From Sordaria brevicollis (Eukaryota; Ascomycota; Sordariomycetes; Sordariales; Sordariaceae), in assembly GCA_033439795.1 (NCBI GenBank), contig JAUTDP010000002.1, positions 3,224,001 to 3,288,000 on the forward strand: a DNA stretch of 64,000 nucleotides, read 5' to 3'. Positions 31,401 through 42,528 of the stretch are shown here, piece by piece (position 1 is the first letter of the stretch; the number at the start of each line of letters is the position of its first letter). Under the pieces are notes generated by a model. The model was not told the DNA's origin and did not search any database. It saw only the letters and a list, made by a program, of their open reading frames with translations. A program made the position numbers and the translations under genes.

Positions 31401-34400
31401 GGTAGAAAGCACCAAGACAACAACGACAACAACGACAACAACAACAAGAATCGCGGCACAAGTTATATACAGGAGGGCTTTTTGGTTTGGTCACGTCAAG
31501 ACTACCATCATCGTCTTCCACGAGAGGTTTGGGAAACGGAGACCCGCTTACAGCAGCGGTAAAAATGCTTTATTTTTGACCTTTGTGCCAACTGAACCCA
31601 GACCGTACGAAAACTGGGACCGACGTTAACGTACATGTGGAAGAGAAATCTCGAAGGAAGACGATGAGAGCTTGCCTGACGTGACCGATATACCCCAAGT
31701 GATGCAGAACCCTAGAGCCTGTGCTGTGCGGGAGTGAATAGAAGCGAAGTTGGAATGCCGTAGGTCTCCTCGAAAATCTCTCTTCCTTTCTCCTCAAAAA
31801 AATGCAAATAGACGCCAGTGTGAAAAGGGGCTCCCCTTCTGAGAGACCGATTTGGTGTGATGCTCGAAAATCAAAACGTTGTGCCATTCCTTGATTGCCT
31901 CATAGAAACTCCCATCCCGCTCGTGCCGTGGACGCCGTCGTGATATATAATGTGCCGCCAAACAAAGCAACAAAACTGTCTCCCCAAGAAAAACAAAACA
32001 AAGTGTAAAAAAAGTGATTAACTCCATCGCGCGAAGTGAAGAAGTTGGTCTAGAACAGCAGCTCTCTACCATCCCCGATATCCAGCATTATACATCATGG
32101 CGGGATTAGTGTACCCACCTTGCGACTGACCACCAAACACCTGTCCGAGACCGGCATTGCTCTGTTGCTGCATGTGCTGTTGAGACTGCATTCTCGCCTG
32201 CAAGATACTCGGGTCCGCAAGATCTACTAAGCCACTCCCCCCAGAGGAGGAAGTGTTAGCGTGTCTGTGCTTCTTCCCCTTCTTCTTCTGCTTTGAACCC
32301 AAGTCTTGGAAGGCTCCAGGCTGGGAACCGTAGAGCGATGCCAGGCTCGGAGCAGGAGCTGGGGTAGAGGAGGTAGAGGGTGGGTACATGGGAGAAATGG
32401 AAGGAAACAAGAACTCACGCTTTCCCGCATCATGAACCTGGCTACCAGCACCTCGGCCGCGGTTGAGGAGCTGGAGAATCTCGTTCGTATCTTTCGTGGT
32501 GTTGCCGAAAGCAGAGCCGAAACCGTGTTGCCCAAACATACTCGGAGGGGTGCTCGTGGACTTGAGCCCGGGCGGAGGGCCGGGCATGGAGCTGGCATAA
32601 AACTGCGTGTTGGGTTGAGTGTGGAAGGACGAAGGCATCATGGAGGCCTGCTGAGCCATGACCCTAGGATTGGCTGCCAGCTTGACCGAAGTGGCAGACG
32701 CTGTTTGTCCCTCGTTCGCGAAGCTAAAGCGAGAGCCCTGGCGGTTATGCCCTTGGCCCTGGAAAAGGTTCGCCTGGGATGCGATTCCGGGAGGAAGATG
32801 GTCGTACCCTGTCGCCTGCGGGCGCATGAACGCAGGCTGTTGCGGTGTCATGGTACGACTGCCAATGGACGCAAGGTTGGTTGAACCCTGGCTGAAGCCA
32901 GATCCGATGGCCGACCCAAACAGTCCGTCGTTGTTAGCGCGTTGAATGGGCGGCTGCGAACCTCCTCGGCCACCAAAGTCGCGGCCAGGATCCCGGTCCT
33001 CGGGCTCACCTCCCAAAGCAAGGCTACCACTGCTTTCGGGCTCGGGCTCAGCTGGTTCGGTAGCTGCCGCAGAACCCTCATGCGACTCCGCCACGCCGGT
33101 GGTAACATCGTCGCGCAAGGCCCTGCGCTTCTCGCCGCCCCTCACGTCAAACAAAGGTGGGTAGTTAGCCTCGTTATAGTCCTCTGGAAGCTTGGGCCAC
33201 GCGAGAGAGCATCCGTTAAGTGACTTGAGTAGCTTGGCAAGCGTATCTTGAGAAGCGCCCTTAACCTTCTCGAAAGCGGACTTTGCAAATGTCTCGGTCT
33301 TGGGCGGAGCAGGGGCCGCAACCGGGGCGGTGACAGGGGCCGGTGTCGGTGCCGCCGCCGGAGCCGGGGCCGGGGCAGGAGCTGGGGCAGCTGCCTCGGC
33401 AGGAGCAGCAGCAGCAGGAGGAGGAGGGGCGGACTTTGGTGCAGGCTTTGGAGCAGATTTGGGTGACTTTTCGCTCTTCGTCTTCTGCGGAGGGGGAGGA
33501 GGATGGTGCACCGTGCTCTCGATCGGAGGGAAGTCTTCGACGGCTTCGCGGTTCGATTCGGAAGTGGCTGGAAGAATGTTCGATATCGCAGGACTAGGGG
33601 CGGCGCCGCTAGTAGCATGGCTTCCACGTCGGCTGCGGACCTGGGGGTTTCGAGCCCAGGTAGCTGAAGAGGGCAGCGCCGGGCCATCACCGTTTTCAGA
33701 TTCCTCCTTGCTTGAGCTCCGGATCATCGGCTGAGCGTTCGAGGGCGCAGGTGAAGGGTGGCCCGTCTGGCGCGACGCCGACCTAGAAGCACCGCCAACC
33801 GGGAGAGGCCGTTGAGTCTTGATGCCGTTGATCGAAGACAGGTCCTGGCGAGAATAGCTGTCCTCCTCATCCCCGAGCTCGTGCAAGAACATACACTGCC
33901 TATTCGTGCACACCTCGTGACGGAGCCAAGCTGAGCAATACTTGGTAGTACCCAGCTGAGCTCGAAGAACCCTGTCGCCATTTTGAGAGCCATTGACTGC
34001 TGCAATGCACTTGTTGGCATCCTCCTTCTTCTCGAAAGTGACGTAGATCCCGAGGGACTGGTTTTCCCCATCCTGGTTCTTCCGATTGCTTATGGATATC
34101 TTTTGGATATTGCCGTATTGCCCGAAGAACTGGGGTTGCCGGAGTGTCTTGAGCAGCTCGTCTTCGCGGCACACGGGCGTCAACCCAGTTACATAGACCA
34201 GGTTCTTCTGAATGACCCTTACGCCGACCAAGTTCTTTCGATTCTCCTTTTCGGCTTCGCGTTTTTGGGCTTCCTTTTGGCGTTGCTCGGCGGCGCGTCG
34301 CTTTTGGTTCTTTGCAATGTTCGCTCGGAACTCGGCAACCCTATGAACTGTCAGCACAGACGCAGAAGGTCACAGATGGCAAGCGGGGGTGGGTGGCGGC

Positions 34401-34925
34401 AACATACTCCTCCTGAGTGACAACCTTCCACTGAATAGTCTTGTCGTCGTAAGGTCTGCGGCATGCGGGACAGAGGCCGTTCATATTATTTCGGATATTG
34501 TTGAAACAGAACTGGCATATCTAGGGTGGGGCGGCAGCGTTAGCGCAAAGATTGAGGCCATAAAAAAGGGGGGGCCTTGGAGGGGCAAGGTGTTGTTCGG
34601 CCACGTACCTGATATCCGCAGGGGCATGGCTTGAAGTTACGATCCGAGAGATCAAACTCCTCGATGCAGAGAGGGCTATAGTATCAACAACAGTTAGTCT
34701 CATGTGTTCTTGTGTGTATGGACAGCTAAGGTATTGAGTATTGCGACAGGGGGTCGGCTCGAAGCTGGGCGAAGGCGGAGAGGACAGGCATGACGAGGCC
34801 GAGATGGAGGGGCAGGGGCAGTTCGTCATGGGTTTCGGCCGCGGAGACAGAGAGGTCGAGCGTTAGATGGCATACCAGGTCTCTTCTTCATCGTCGACGA
34901 AGCTATCTTGAGGCAGGGGCGCCAT
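28498..34925 (-). CDS. not4: NOT4 (CCR4-NOT E3 ubiquitin ligase), long form
   Basis: Exons 34925-34876, 34675-34609, 34520-34408, 34340-32119 and 31319-28498 are all phase-consistent and give 1757 residues. The first three exons build the C4C4 RING (CPLC, CPCG, ICQFC, LCPAC). Exon 4 follows with a basic helix, an RRM (VGVRVIQKNLVYVTGL) and a CCCH-type finger ending CMFLHE, the NOT4 order. NOT4 ubiquitinates nascent-chain and ribosome targets within CCR4-NOT. The last intron, 31320-32118 (799 nt, GTGGGT..TTTGTAG, branch GCTAATA), joins exon 4 to a frame that begins DDLPSFEEV and has no local start codon. If the intron is retained, exon 4 runs on to a stop at 32066 and gives 834 residues ending YRGW. 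The long tail has a Lys/Glu/Ala coiled region and conserved-looking blocks (LLAGHPVRKM, LTEEEEDRF). The joined model is inferred; a second gene is the alternative. Confidence 0.8.
31415..31447. repeat. (CAA/CGA) trinucleotide microsatellite in NOT4 intron
   Basis: Imperfect repeats of caa, cga and caa units within the long last intron of NOT4. Confidence 0.75.
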
Positions 34926-36434
34926 TGTGGTTGACTGGTAGATGGATCGCAGTTGGGAGTGACGGCGAGTGTTGGTTGGAGGTTGGTCCCAGGTAGACTG
35001 GAGACAGCGAGACGACTTTTGAGGTGTCGGGTTTGAGTACGGATCGAGTACGGATGGATGGACGGATGGGATCCTTTTCCACTTGTCGGTAAGGTAGATA
35101 TTAAACAGGCCGTAAAAAGTAGCGGCGCGGTATTTTGGTCTATGGGAGATAAAAAGCAAATGATGCCCTGATAAACGCCCGTGGTGGTAGTGGAATGTAC
35201 AGAAAAACAAAAAGGTCGGTGCCTCTTTTTTTGGGACTTTTGGTCGTGTCAACAAATGGGGATAATTAGAGAGAAGTTGGCCGGATGTGGGTGGAAAGGA
35301 ACTGGACGGGAATTGCAGGCAAGTTCGAGCACAAGTGAAGCGCGGGCGAGCGACCGCAGAGCCTTCCAGCAAAACGTCGTCGGCTGTGCGCTAGTCTGTT
35401 TATGGAAGGGGCCAGCTGGCACGTGTCACGCCACTGCTGGGACGGCCTCCCTTCCTGCCCCGCCGAACTTAGTCTGCCAGCTGGCTGAGAGCTGTCAGAG
35501 TGGTGTGCACGACTCAGACGTTTTGATTTCCCGCAGCGTGGAGCAAGGAGAAGGGCTGAAGAGTTGCAGGTTCCGTTTCAATGATGGTGACTCTGGAAGT
35601 GAAGATTGCCATTGTTTCGGCACCACCACGTCGAGTTGGACAACTACGCTATGGGCATATTGTATGCTTCATCCCACACTCTTCCAAACTATTCATTAAT
35701 GTTTGAACACGCCCGCACTGTCTTCATTCCAGAACCCTCACGCAGCTTCCAGGTGACAATGCACGTGACCTTTGCGTAACCATTTCGGGGGGGCAAGCTC
35801 CCATGCGGCAGGTCCAGTACAGTAATGTCCCTAGCAAATGCAACCCCCCCCCTTCTGCAAAAACGCCGTTTAATGCAAAAAATTTCGTGCCCGAATTGTT
35901 TTCCCATATTGAGACTGCAAACTGCAAATTGCAAGCCTAGCAGCCCAGATTTGCAGGTACAGGGGTGCAATTTTACTGGGACAGGCCATTTCTAGCCCCC
36001 CGGACAGGCTACTTATACCGCTTTATAGGGGCTCCGGTTTCCCCTAATACAGTGGGCGACGGTGCCGGAGGGTCCGTGCGCGGGCACCCCCTTTTGCAAA
36101 ACCCCCATTTAATGCAAGGAAATCCGCTGCCCGGATTACTTGCAGATACTAGGGACAATACTGTAGTGGGAGGTGGTGGTGGTACAGCGGGTAATACTAC
36201 CCTGGTAGCTCCGACCTTCGTTGTGCTTGACTGGACGGCAGGCGGTTGCGGTTCAATCATCGATCCTCCCGTCGTCGCAAGTTATCTCAGTCTACCTACT
36301 AGGTTGGAGTCCAAAGTTCGAGCTCCCCCCTCCATCTACCGTCGACGAGGCTTGCTGGCTTGCTGTTGTTGTTTCGTGATCCATCCATTGGCGCCTCTCT
36401 CCCACCCACGCCGTCAGCAATCAAATTTACAAAG
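34926..36434. other. Divergent promoter region between NOT4 and complex I subunit
   Basis: About 1.5 kb without a gene. It contains a 344-bp MITE at 35820-36163, so the complex I gene's promoter lies largely in the last ~270 bp between element and start codon, or has taken in the element. Short frames inside the MITE are not considered coding. Confidence 0.6.
35820..36163. mobile_element. MITE of pogo/Tc1-mariner type
   Basis: The left end CAGTAATGTCCCTAG and the reverse complement of the right end, CAGTATTGTCCCTAG, form terminal inverted repeats that stay similar for about 24 bases. Both ends are flanked by TA (35818-35819 and 36164-36165), the target duplication of Tc1/mariner/pogo elements. 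CAGT at the tip is typical of pogo-like families. At 344 bp with no transposase frame it is non-autonomous. Internally a ~49-bp diverged direct repeat (35850-35897 and 36089-36137, core TTTAATGCAA) is present. Differences between copies include several C/T and G/A changes. Confidence 0.75.
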
Positions 36435-37487
36435 ATGGCCAGCAAGCTCTGCAAAAGCAGGGCCCTGGCCTCCGTCCTGCGCCAGACTGCGAAGCCATCG
36501 TCGTCGTCGTCGTTGTCGCCAGCTACCATCACCGTCACAAGATGCCTCTCGACCACCAGCCGTAACCTTGTCAACATGCCCCAAGGCTCCAACCCGAGGA
36601 ACTTCCCCCGTGAGGCCCAGGGCATCCTGAATGCTCCCGTGGTCAACCCGGCCGACAAGTACCAGTCCAAGGCCGACAATCTCCACAAGTACGGGTCGTG
36701 GCTCATGGGCTGTCTCCCCAAGTACATTCAGCAATTCTCGGTCTGGAAGGACGAGTTGACCATTTACATTCCTCCCGCGGGTGTCATTCCCGTCTTTTCT
36801 TTCCTCAAGTGTAAGAGACCTACAAAAAGTCAAATTGTTTCGGCGCAAAAAGAGTGTCCTTCCTGTCTGGTGGACACTATGGTTGTTGGTGTCGTGCGAT
36901 AAGTCCGGGTGGTGGTGGACTGGTGGATATCGTTTGATAACACAGCAAAAAGAAATGGCGACTGATTCATGATCCTTGCAGTCAACACGGCGGCCGAATA
37001 CACCCAAGTCAGTGACATCACAGCGGTTGATTTCCCCACCAAGGACCAGCGCTTCGAGATCGTCTACAACCTGCTGAGCGTGCGCCACAACTCGAGAATC
37101 CGCGTCAAGACGTACGCCGACGAGGTCTCGCCCGTGCCCAGCATCACGCCCCTCTACGACGGCGCCAACTGGTACGAGCGCGAGGTCTACGATCTCTTTG
37201 GCGTCTTCTTCACCGGCCACCCGGACCTGCGCCGCATCATGACCGACTACGGCTTCGACGGCCACCCGCTGCGCAAGGACTTCCCCATGACGGGCTACAC
37301 CGAGATCCGCTGGGACGAGGAGAAGAAGCGCATCGTGACGGAGCCGCTCGAGATGACACAGGCCTTCCGCAACTTTGAGGGTGGATCCAGTGCTTGGGAG
37401 CAGGTCGGAGCCGGTATCGACCGCAAGCCCGAGTCCTTCAAGCTCCCGACGCCGAAGCCCGAGACCAACGTTGACGAGAAGAAGTAA
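36435..37487 (+). CDS. NADH:ubiquinone oxidoreductase 30 kDa subunit (NDUFS3/NuoC), mitochondrial
   Basis: Two exons, 36435-36810 and 36982-37487, joined by a GTAAGA..TGCAG intron of 171 nt in phase 1, give 293 residues. The first ~45 residues form a Ser/Arg-rich mitochondrial presequence with a CLSTTSRN cleavage-like region. The mature part carries the NuoC/NDUFS3 signature around [13 protein letters not shown] and the downstream [10 protein letters not shown] and HPLRKDFP. It is a core subunit of the hydrophilic arm of complex I. It closely matches my memory of the Neurospora protein but has a longer, more Ser-rich presequence. The start ATG lies within a good context after a CT-rich leader. 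A MITE lies about 270 bp upstream. Confidence 0.95.
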
Positions 37488-39733
37488 AGGAGACGTCACC
37501 AATAACTTGGACTTGATACAGGGACGGGGAAAAGATTGTAGACACACGCTGGACACGGCAAGCGTTTTCTATATCCAGATTTGTTGTTGGTTCTGCGGGT
37601 TTGTGCTTTGTAGATAGTTTGCTCGGAGCACAGGACGAGAGCTATACTACGTTATATTTATACCTGGAATATAGAATGGGGACGGAAAGTACAGGACGTC
37701 CATCACACACACATCCCTATTCTTCTCTTTCTTATGCGGTCCGTTGTGTGCCAAAGATGGCTACTGGTCGGCATGCCGATGAAGTCTGTAAGGATGGGAA
37801 TATGGAGTTAAAAGACACTTCGCTGACCAGTTCAGACTACGTGACGGGTTTTCGGTTTGCTACATCTCCTCAAGACAGACTCTGCATTGAGGGGTCATTC
37901 TGAGATGGACTATGGCTGCCTAGGTGGTCTACCTATCTTGGAAGGCCAGGTTGAGGAGCAATGGTCATTCACTCATTCTTGATGGAATAGATGTGCGAGT
38001 GTGAGTAATATCGCTCCAAACTATTACCACCAACTTCAAACTGGCGAATGTAAGCTCGATACCCCCTATGCTAGGCAGTCAGACTATCAGATGACGTTTT
38101 TCTCTGCACTTCTAGACTTCTTGAGGCAGCAACGTGGTACATAGTTCACATTCATCTTTATATGTGTGAGTCTCTCACCAGCCAGCCTCTCCAAAGAAAG
38201 TCTGTAATGGAGTTCAAGAGGCCGCGGCCCTCATTTATGTATGAGAACGATGGATGAGAGCGAGGAAACTCGTAGTTTATAAAGTGGTGTATCCAGAACT
38301 TGGTTGAAGATAATGATGATGATGCCGTTTAGCCAACCGGTACAGTATGCTAGTACAGCAGCCAGAAGTGAGTGGGTGAGCAAGTTTTTCCTCAGTGAAG
38401 CCTCGACGGTCAAACGTTTCAGCGTTCGGGCTCCCAGCTTGAACACTTGAGATACTCCTTAGTGTTGTGTGAGGACGTTATGTCCAACTTCAACGGCCCT
38501 GATGGGGCTAGCTACGAGCTTGTCACTCATTTACATGCAGCTATACCTGCTCTGAGCTGTTACCGTTAACTGGTATGAACATCAGGCGATGGGCACCAAG
38601 TTGTAAAGGCCGAAGGTAAGGCATACGGTATGTTTCAGACATCAAGTTCAATGAGTAACTGGGAAGGAAATATCTGCAACAGTAAACATATCCGGAGAAA
38701 GCAAGGGCATGGCGACTCACTACTAACTAGGGAGCATACCTACTACATGCTCACCTCAGATAGAAGCTACCTGGAGACCTAATCGAGTCCAGTAGCCGCT
38801 TTCGAAAACTGAATGGCTTGCCTGTCACATATCAACATACCTATTCTCCATCAATTCCCGACTCTTTTGTCCACTCGTGGGCTAATGAAGTATCACAAAG
38901 TATGTCCTCATGACTGGCCGAGTCGTTTCACAGAAAACTTGCCTCATATTGTCACACTATTCTCACCTCAAGTCTGTTACTCTGCTCTCACCAATTGAGG
39001 GTTCTGTAACAACCCACGAGCAAATGGTTGTGAGACCTTGGACTCATAGGGCAGTTTCCGAATTAGGCGAAAGTTGGCACATTTGAGCATTTGAAAAGTG
39101 CGAGAGTATGGATTAGGAATTCTCAAGCTACTTGTCTTTAGTCCAGGGATACAGACAGGGCTGTTCAAACTCATGGGGAGGAACTCAGTCAGGTATAAGT
39201 GAACCTGCCAACTTCTGTCTCATGGGAATAGCTTTTCGCCTAATGGTCGACATCGATGACAGTCGTGACAACTGTCTGAGTACCGGTACACATATTCCGG
39301 CTTTTGCAGACATGCTTAGTCTCATATATGGGGATATATTGAGGTCGCCTTTTCTCTACAGGCCGTGAAGCAAGGGTAGTGAGAGCAACTTGAGAGATTC
39401 ACATATATATCACGGCAAGAGATTGAGTCGAATTTTTGTTTCAAGTTCATCTTCATATTCATCCAAAAGGTTCAACGCTACTTCTTTCTCATCATACAAC
39501 CCTCAAGTTTCCCTCCTCATGCATGCCAAAGTGTCCCAATGAAAAATCCAAATGCTACCAAACAAGAAACCGCGGTTCTATCCAAAGAATCCTTCTTCTT
39601 TTTGTGAACACGCCCCCATGATGTAAATATGTGCGGGTATAAAATGTACAAAGCAAGAAAATGGGTGTTTTTTCTTCCTCAAAATTCCTCATCAGAACGT
39701 CAACCAAGACAAGTCAAAGACCAAGCGAATAGC
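37488..39733. other. Long intergenic region (2.2 kb)
   Basis: No gene recognised on either strand. A 12-13 bp element ATTAGGCGAAA occurs in opposite orientations near 39061 and 39237, each close to a TTGGCA-like box. This is too short to call a transposon. The sequence is slightly AT-richer than the genes beside it. Confidence 0.45.
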
Positions 39734-40690
39734 TTAGACCTTGCCCTTGAAGCCCTTGGGGGCCAAGTTGACGTTGTACTCAAGCTCGAGGACGGCCTTG
39801 TCGTCGCCCTCGATGGGCTTGAAGGTCACGACGAGATCGTCCTTGACGGCGAAGACGGTGTCGTTGGTGATCCAGGGGTCGTCGCTGGGGTAGAGCTGGG
39901 TGGTGCAGCCCTGGTAGTCGGGGTGGGTGACCATGATGTGGATGTGGGCGGGGCGCATGGGGTGGCGGTCCATGAGCTGGAGGAGGGCCCACGAGGGACC
40001 ATCGCGGGGAAGAGAGTAGGCGGTGGGGTGGAGGCAGTAGAACCAGTACTCGCCGTTCTCGTTGGCCTTGAACTTGCCGCGAAGGTTGTTGGGGGTCTGG
40101 TTCTCGGGGTCCTGGAAGTCGTACTTGCCGTTGGCGGAGGCCTGCCAGATGTCGAAGACGGCGTTGGGGATGGGCTTGCCGGTGGTGATGTCGCGGATGA
40201 CACCGTGCATCTTGGTCACGCGGCCGTTGGGGGGGACGCCGTCCTGGATGATGGTGCCACCGTTCTCACGGAAGGGAGCGTTGGGGGACCAGAAGGGGCC
40301 GAGAATGGAGGAGGAGGTGGGCTCGAGACCCTCCTCGACGACGATCTTGTGGGCGATCTCATCGACAAGGCTGAAGGTAGAGTTGTTAGTGTGAAATCCA
40401 CTTAAAGCTCTTGGATAAGTGTAAACTTACGACTCGAGACCCAAGATATCAGAGAGACGGTGGGCCTCGTTACGGGTCTGGCCAGACTCGGAGTAGATGC
40501 GGCCGACCTCGTTGATGAACTTGACACCGGCCATCCACTCGTCGATGGTGAGCTCAACCTCGCGAGCGAAGTCGTGGATGTGACGGATCAGAGCACCAAG
40601 AACCTGACGGTTGCGAGGAGTGGTGTTGGGACCCATGCCATTGATGACATTGTCAGTGAAGTTGGGGTCGAATCTGTGGGGGGCGGCCAT
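39734..40690 (-). CDS. Intradiol ring-cleavage dioxygenase (catechol/hydroxyquinol/protocatechuate type)
   Basis: Exons 40690-40431 and 40370-39734 (GTAAGT..TTCAG, phase 2) give 298 residues. The N-terminal ~100 residues are the helical Dioxygenase_N domain ([18 protein letters not shown]). The catalytic domain has the non-heme Fe(III) ligands in their usual motifs: a Tyr in [11 protein letters not shown], a Tyr in the [13 protein letters not shown] block and two His in RPAHIHIMV. The enzyme opens a dihydroxybenzene ring between the two hydroxyls. The helical N-domain favours the catechol or hydroxyquinol 1,2-type fold. The divergent neighbour, a carboxymuconate cyclase, suggests a role in the protocatechuate branch. 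No signal peptide is seen, so it is probably cytosolic. Ring substrate is not settled by sequence. Confidence 0.9.
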
Positions 40691-42528
40691 TTTGACTGTT
40701 GTTGATGTGGTATGAAAACAAGGCTGAGAGATGACTTGTTGAGGATGATGATGATGAGAATGAGAAAGGAGAGGAGGGTAAGAAGGCGTCCTGAAAGGAT
40801 ATTATATATTGAAAGAAAGAAGTACTGGTACTATACAAAAAGTAAGACCGTCACGGTACAACTGGGGGTCTCCTTCTACCCTGGCTGGATCTTCATGGCA
40901 TTCATTGTCAAATTGTCGCAACATGACTGGAGCGCAACACGTCCCCCCCAGATCCAGATTGCCCAGGTGTCCAGATGGTGCCATGTGCCTCCATGTTTCC
41001 CCGCCGCCCTCGACGAGAGCTCTGGATTCGGACGGGCTCGCGGCAGCTTGACGTTCCCAGGTCGGTCACTGTGGGTGTGATGCGAGTGTGGGGTCGTGGA
41101 GAAGGGGAGGCGATGCGGGAGAAATTTAGCCCTGCCTCACTCTACCTCACCCTTGTCTGCTATAGTAACCCCTAACCCTGGATCTTTAACTTGGCTGCCG
41201 GGTCGCTGCCGTGTCTCTGCTTGGCAAGGAAGTCCCGGCAGCCTTTTCATCAAGGTATGATTGAACCAACATTATTTTTGTCAAAGTGTCACGGCTTGTG
41301 CTGCGGTGAAGCATTCGAAACGTCTCGGAAGAGCTGATCTGGCCGCGCTGGCAGTGCTGGTGTGTTGTGTTGGAGGCGATCTCGACTCTGTGCAAACTCC
41401 AAACGGTGTGAATCTCAGGTCCGGGTCTTGGCATCAGTTATGCGGCTCAGACTGTCTCTTGACACTTCGCCCGCAATTATCCACTCTTTAGCTCTCGGCA
41501 TTGAGCGGGGAGAAATGGGAGTTCCTAGGGAAGGAGCTGTTGTTTAATTCCAACCGCCAGCTTCTCCCCAGTTTGTATCATCACGAGATGCCCTTAAATG
41601 GATATGCCGACTGTACCTGTTAAACAGCCGATATATTGAATCTGGTTGCCTTTCACGTTTGGTAACCAATTGACTGCTGTGGTTGCCTTGCAGTAGGTGA
41701 TAGCCGTGTTTCGAAATAGAACAAACACACAACATACACTCGACACTCGAGGTGCCGTGGTATCTGTGTAAACGAAAGGAATGGATGGGTGAGCCTTTTC
41801 CCGTCGGCTGGCTGTCATTGTGCAACTCACCTGCTCACCCGGGCTGCAGCAGGGTTCCCATGGCTGTCCCCCGGGCTCGGGACGGAGCAACGGACGGGGT
41901 TCCAGTGTTTGGCTCAGGCCCCGGTTCGTCCGGCAAGGGGGTGCCTGGTCCTGTTCTCCAATCCAATCCGGGGCGTTCTGGGCCTTGCAGCGGTCGTTGT
42001 TCCTGTCGTTACAGAAAATCCCACAGCAAGTCCGCTGTGGCCGCCCGCTGGGAAGAGCCCCGTCAGAGACTCACAAAATCGGGAGCACTCCTTTTCAAAA
42101 TCTACCGTTGCCGCTTTCCGAGTCCCGTACTCGTGCCCCGTGTAAACATTCTCCCCACAATTGGATACCGAAAGCTGGGGACCAAGTGGGGTGAAGGCTA
42201 GCATTTCCCCAATCGCCGCACCTCCAATTGTCCCCTCGATCGATGCAACCGCAGCCATCCCCGTCTCCCCAGCACCACGTCGCGGCGCGACAACCGGGCA
42301 ATAATGTCGGATCTCAAAGTGGTGATGGGAGGGGACTGGGAACAACTTCGTCCGTCAAGGTTCCCGTTCCCGTTTGTCGGTTGAGATATTCCCAATTTCC
42401 AAAACATCGTACGACAACACCTCCTCGTGTCATTGCAGTGTCTTTGCGCTCCGTGATCCTACGCCGGCGTGATCTTCCCTCCTCGTCGCATTCTTTCAAC
42501 CCGTCCTCCTTGCCGACGTCATTCCAAG
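40691..42528. other. Shared upstream region of dioxygenase and muconate cyclase
   Basis: About 1.8 kb separating two divergently transcribed aromatic catabolism genes. Short frames on both strands show no recognisable domain. It contains a telomere-like CCCCTAACCCTG at 41169-41180 and a CT-rich leader before the cyclase gene. Confidence 0.5.
41166..41180 (-). promoter_or_regulatory. Telobox-like TAACCCCTAACCCTG
   Basis: Two TAACCC-type units one base out of perfect telomeric register, about 475 bp upstream of the dioxygenase start. It may be a Tbf1-type site, or chance. Confidence 0.35.

Noticed and set aside
39055..39245. Inverted ATTAGGCGAAA elements as transposon ends
   Set aside because: Only about 12 bases match, spacing of the neighbouring TTGGCA boxes differs, and no target duplication is visible.
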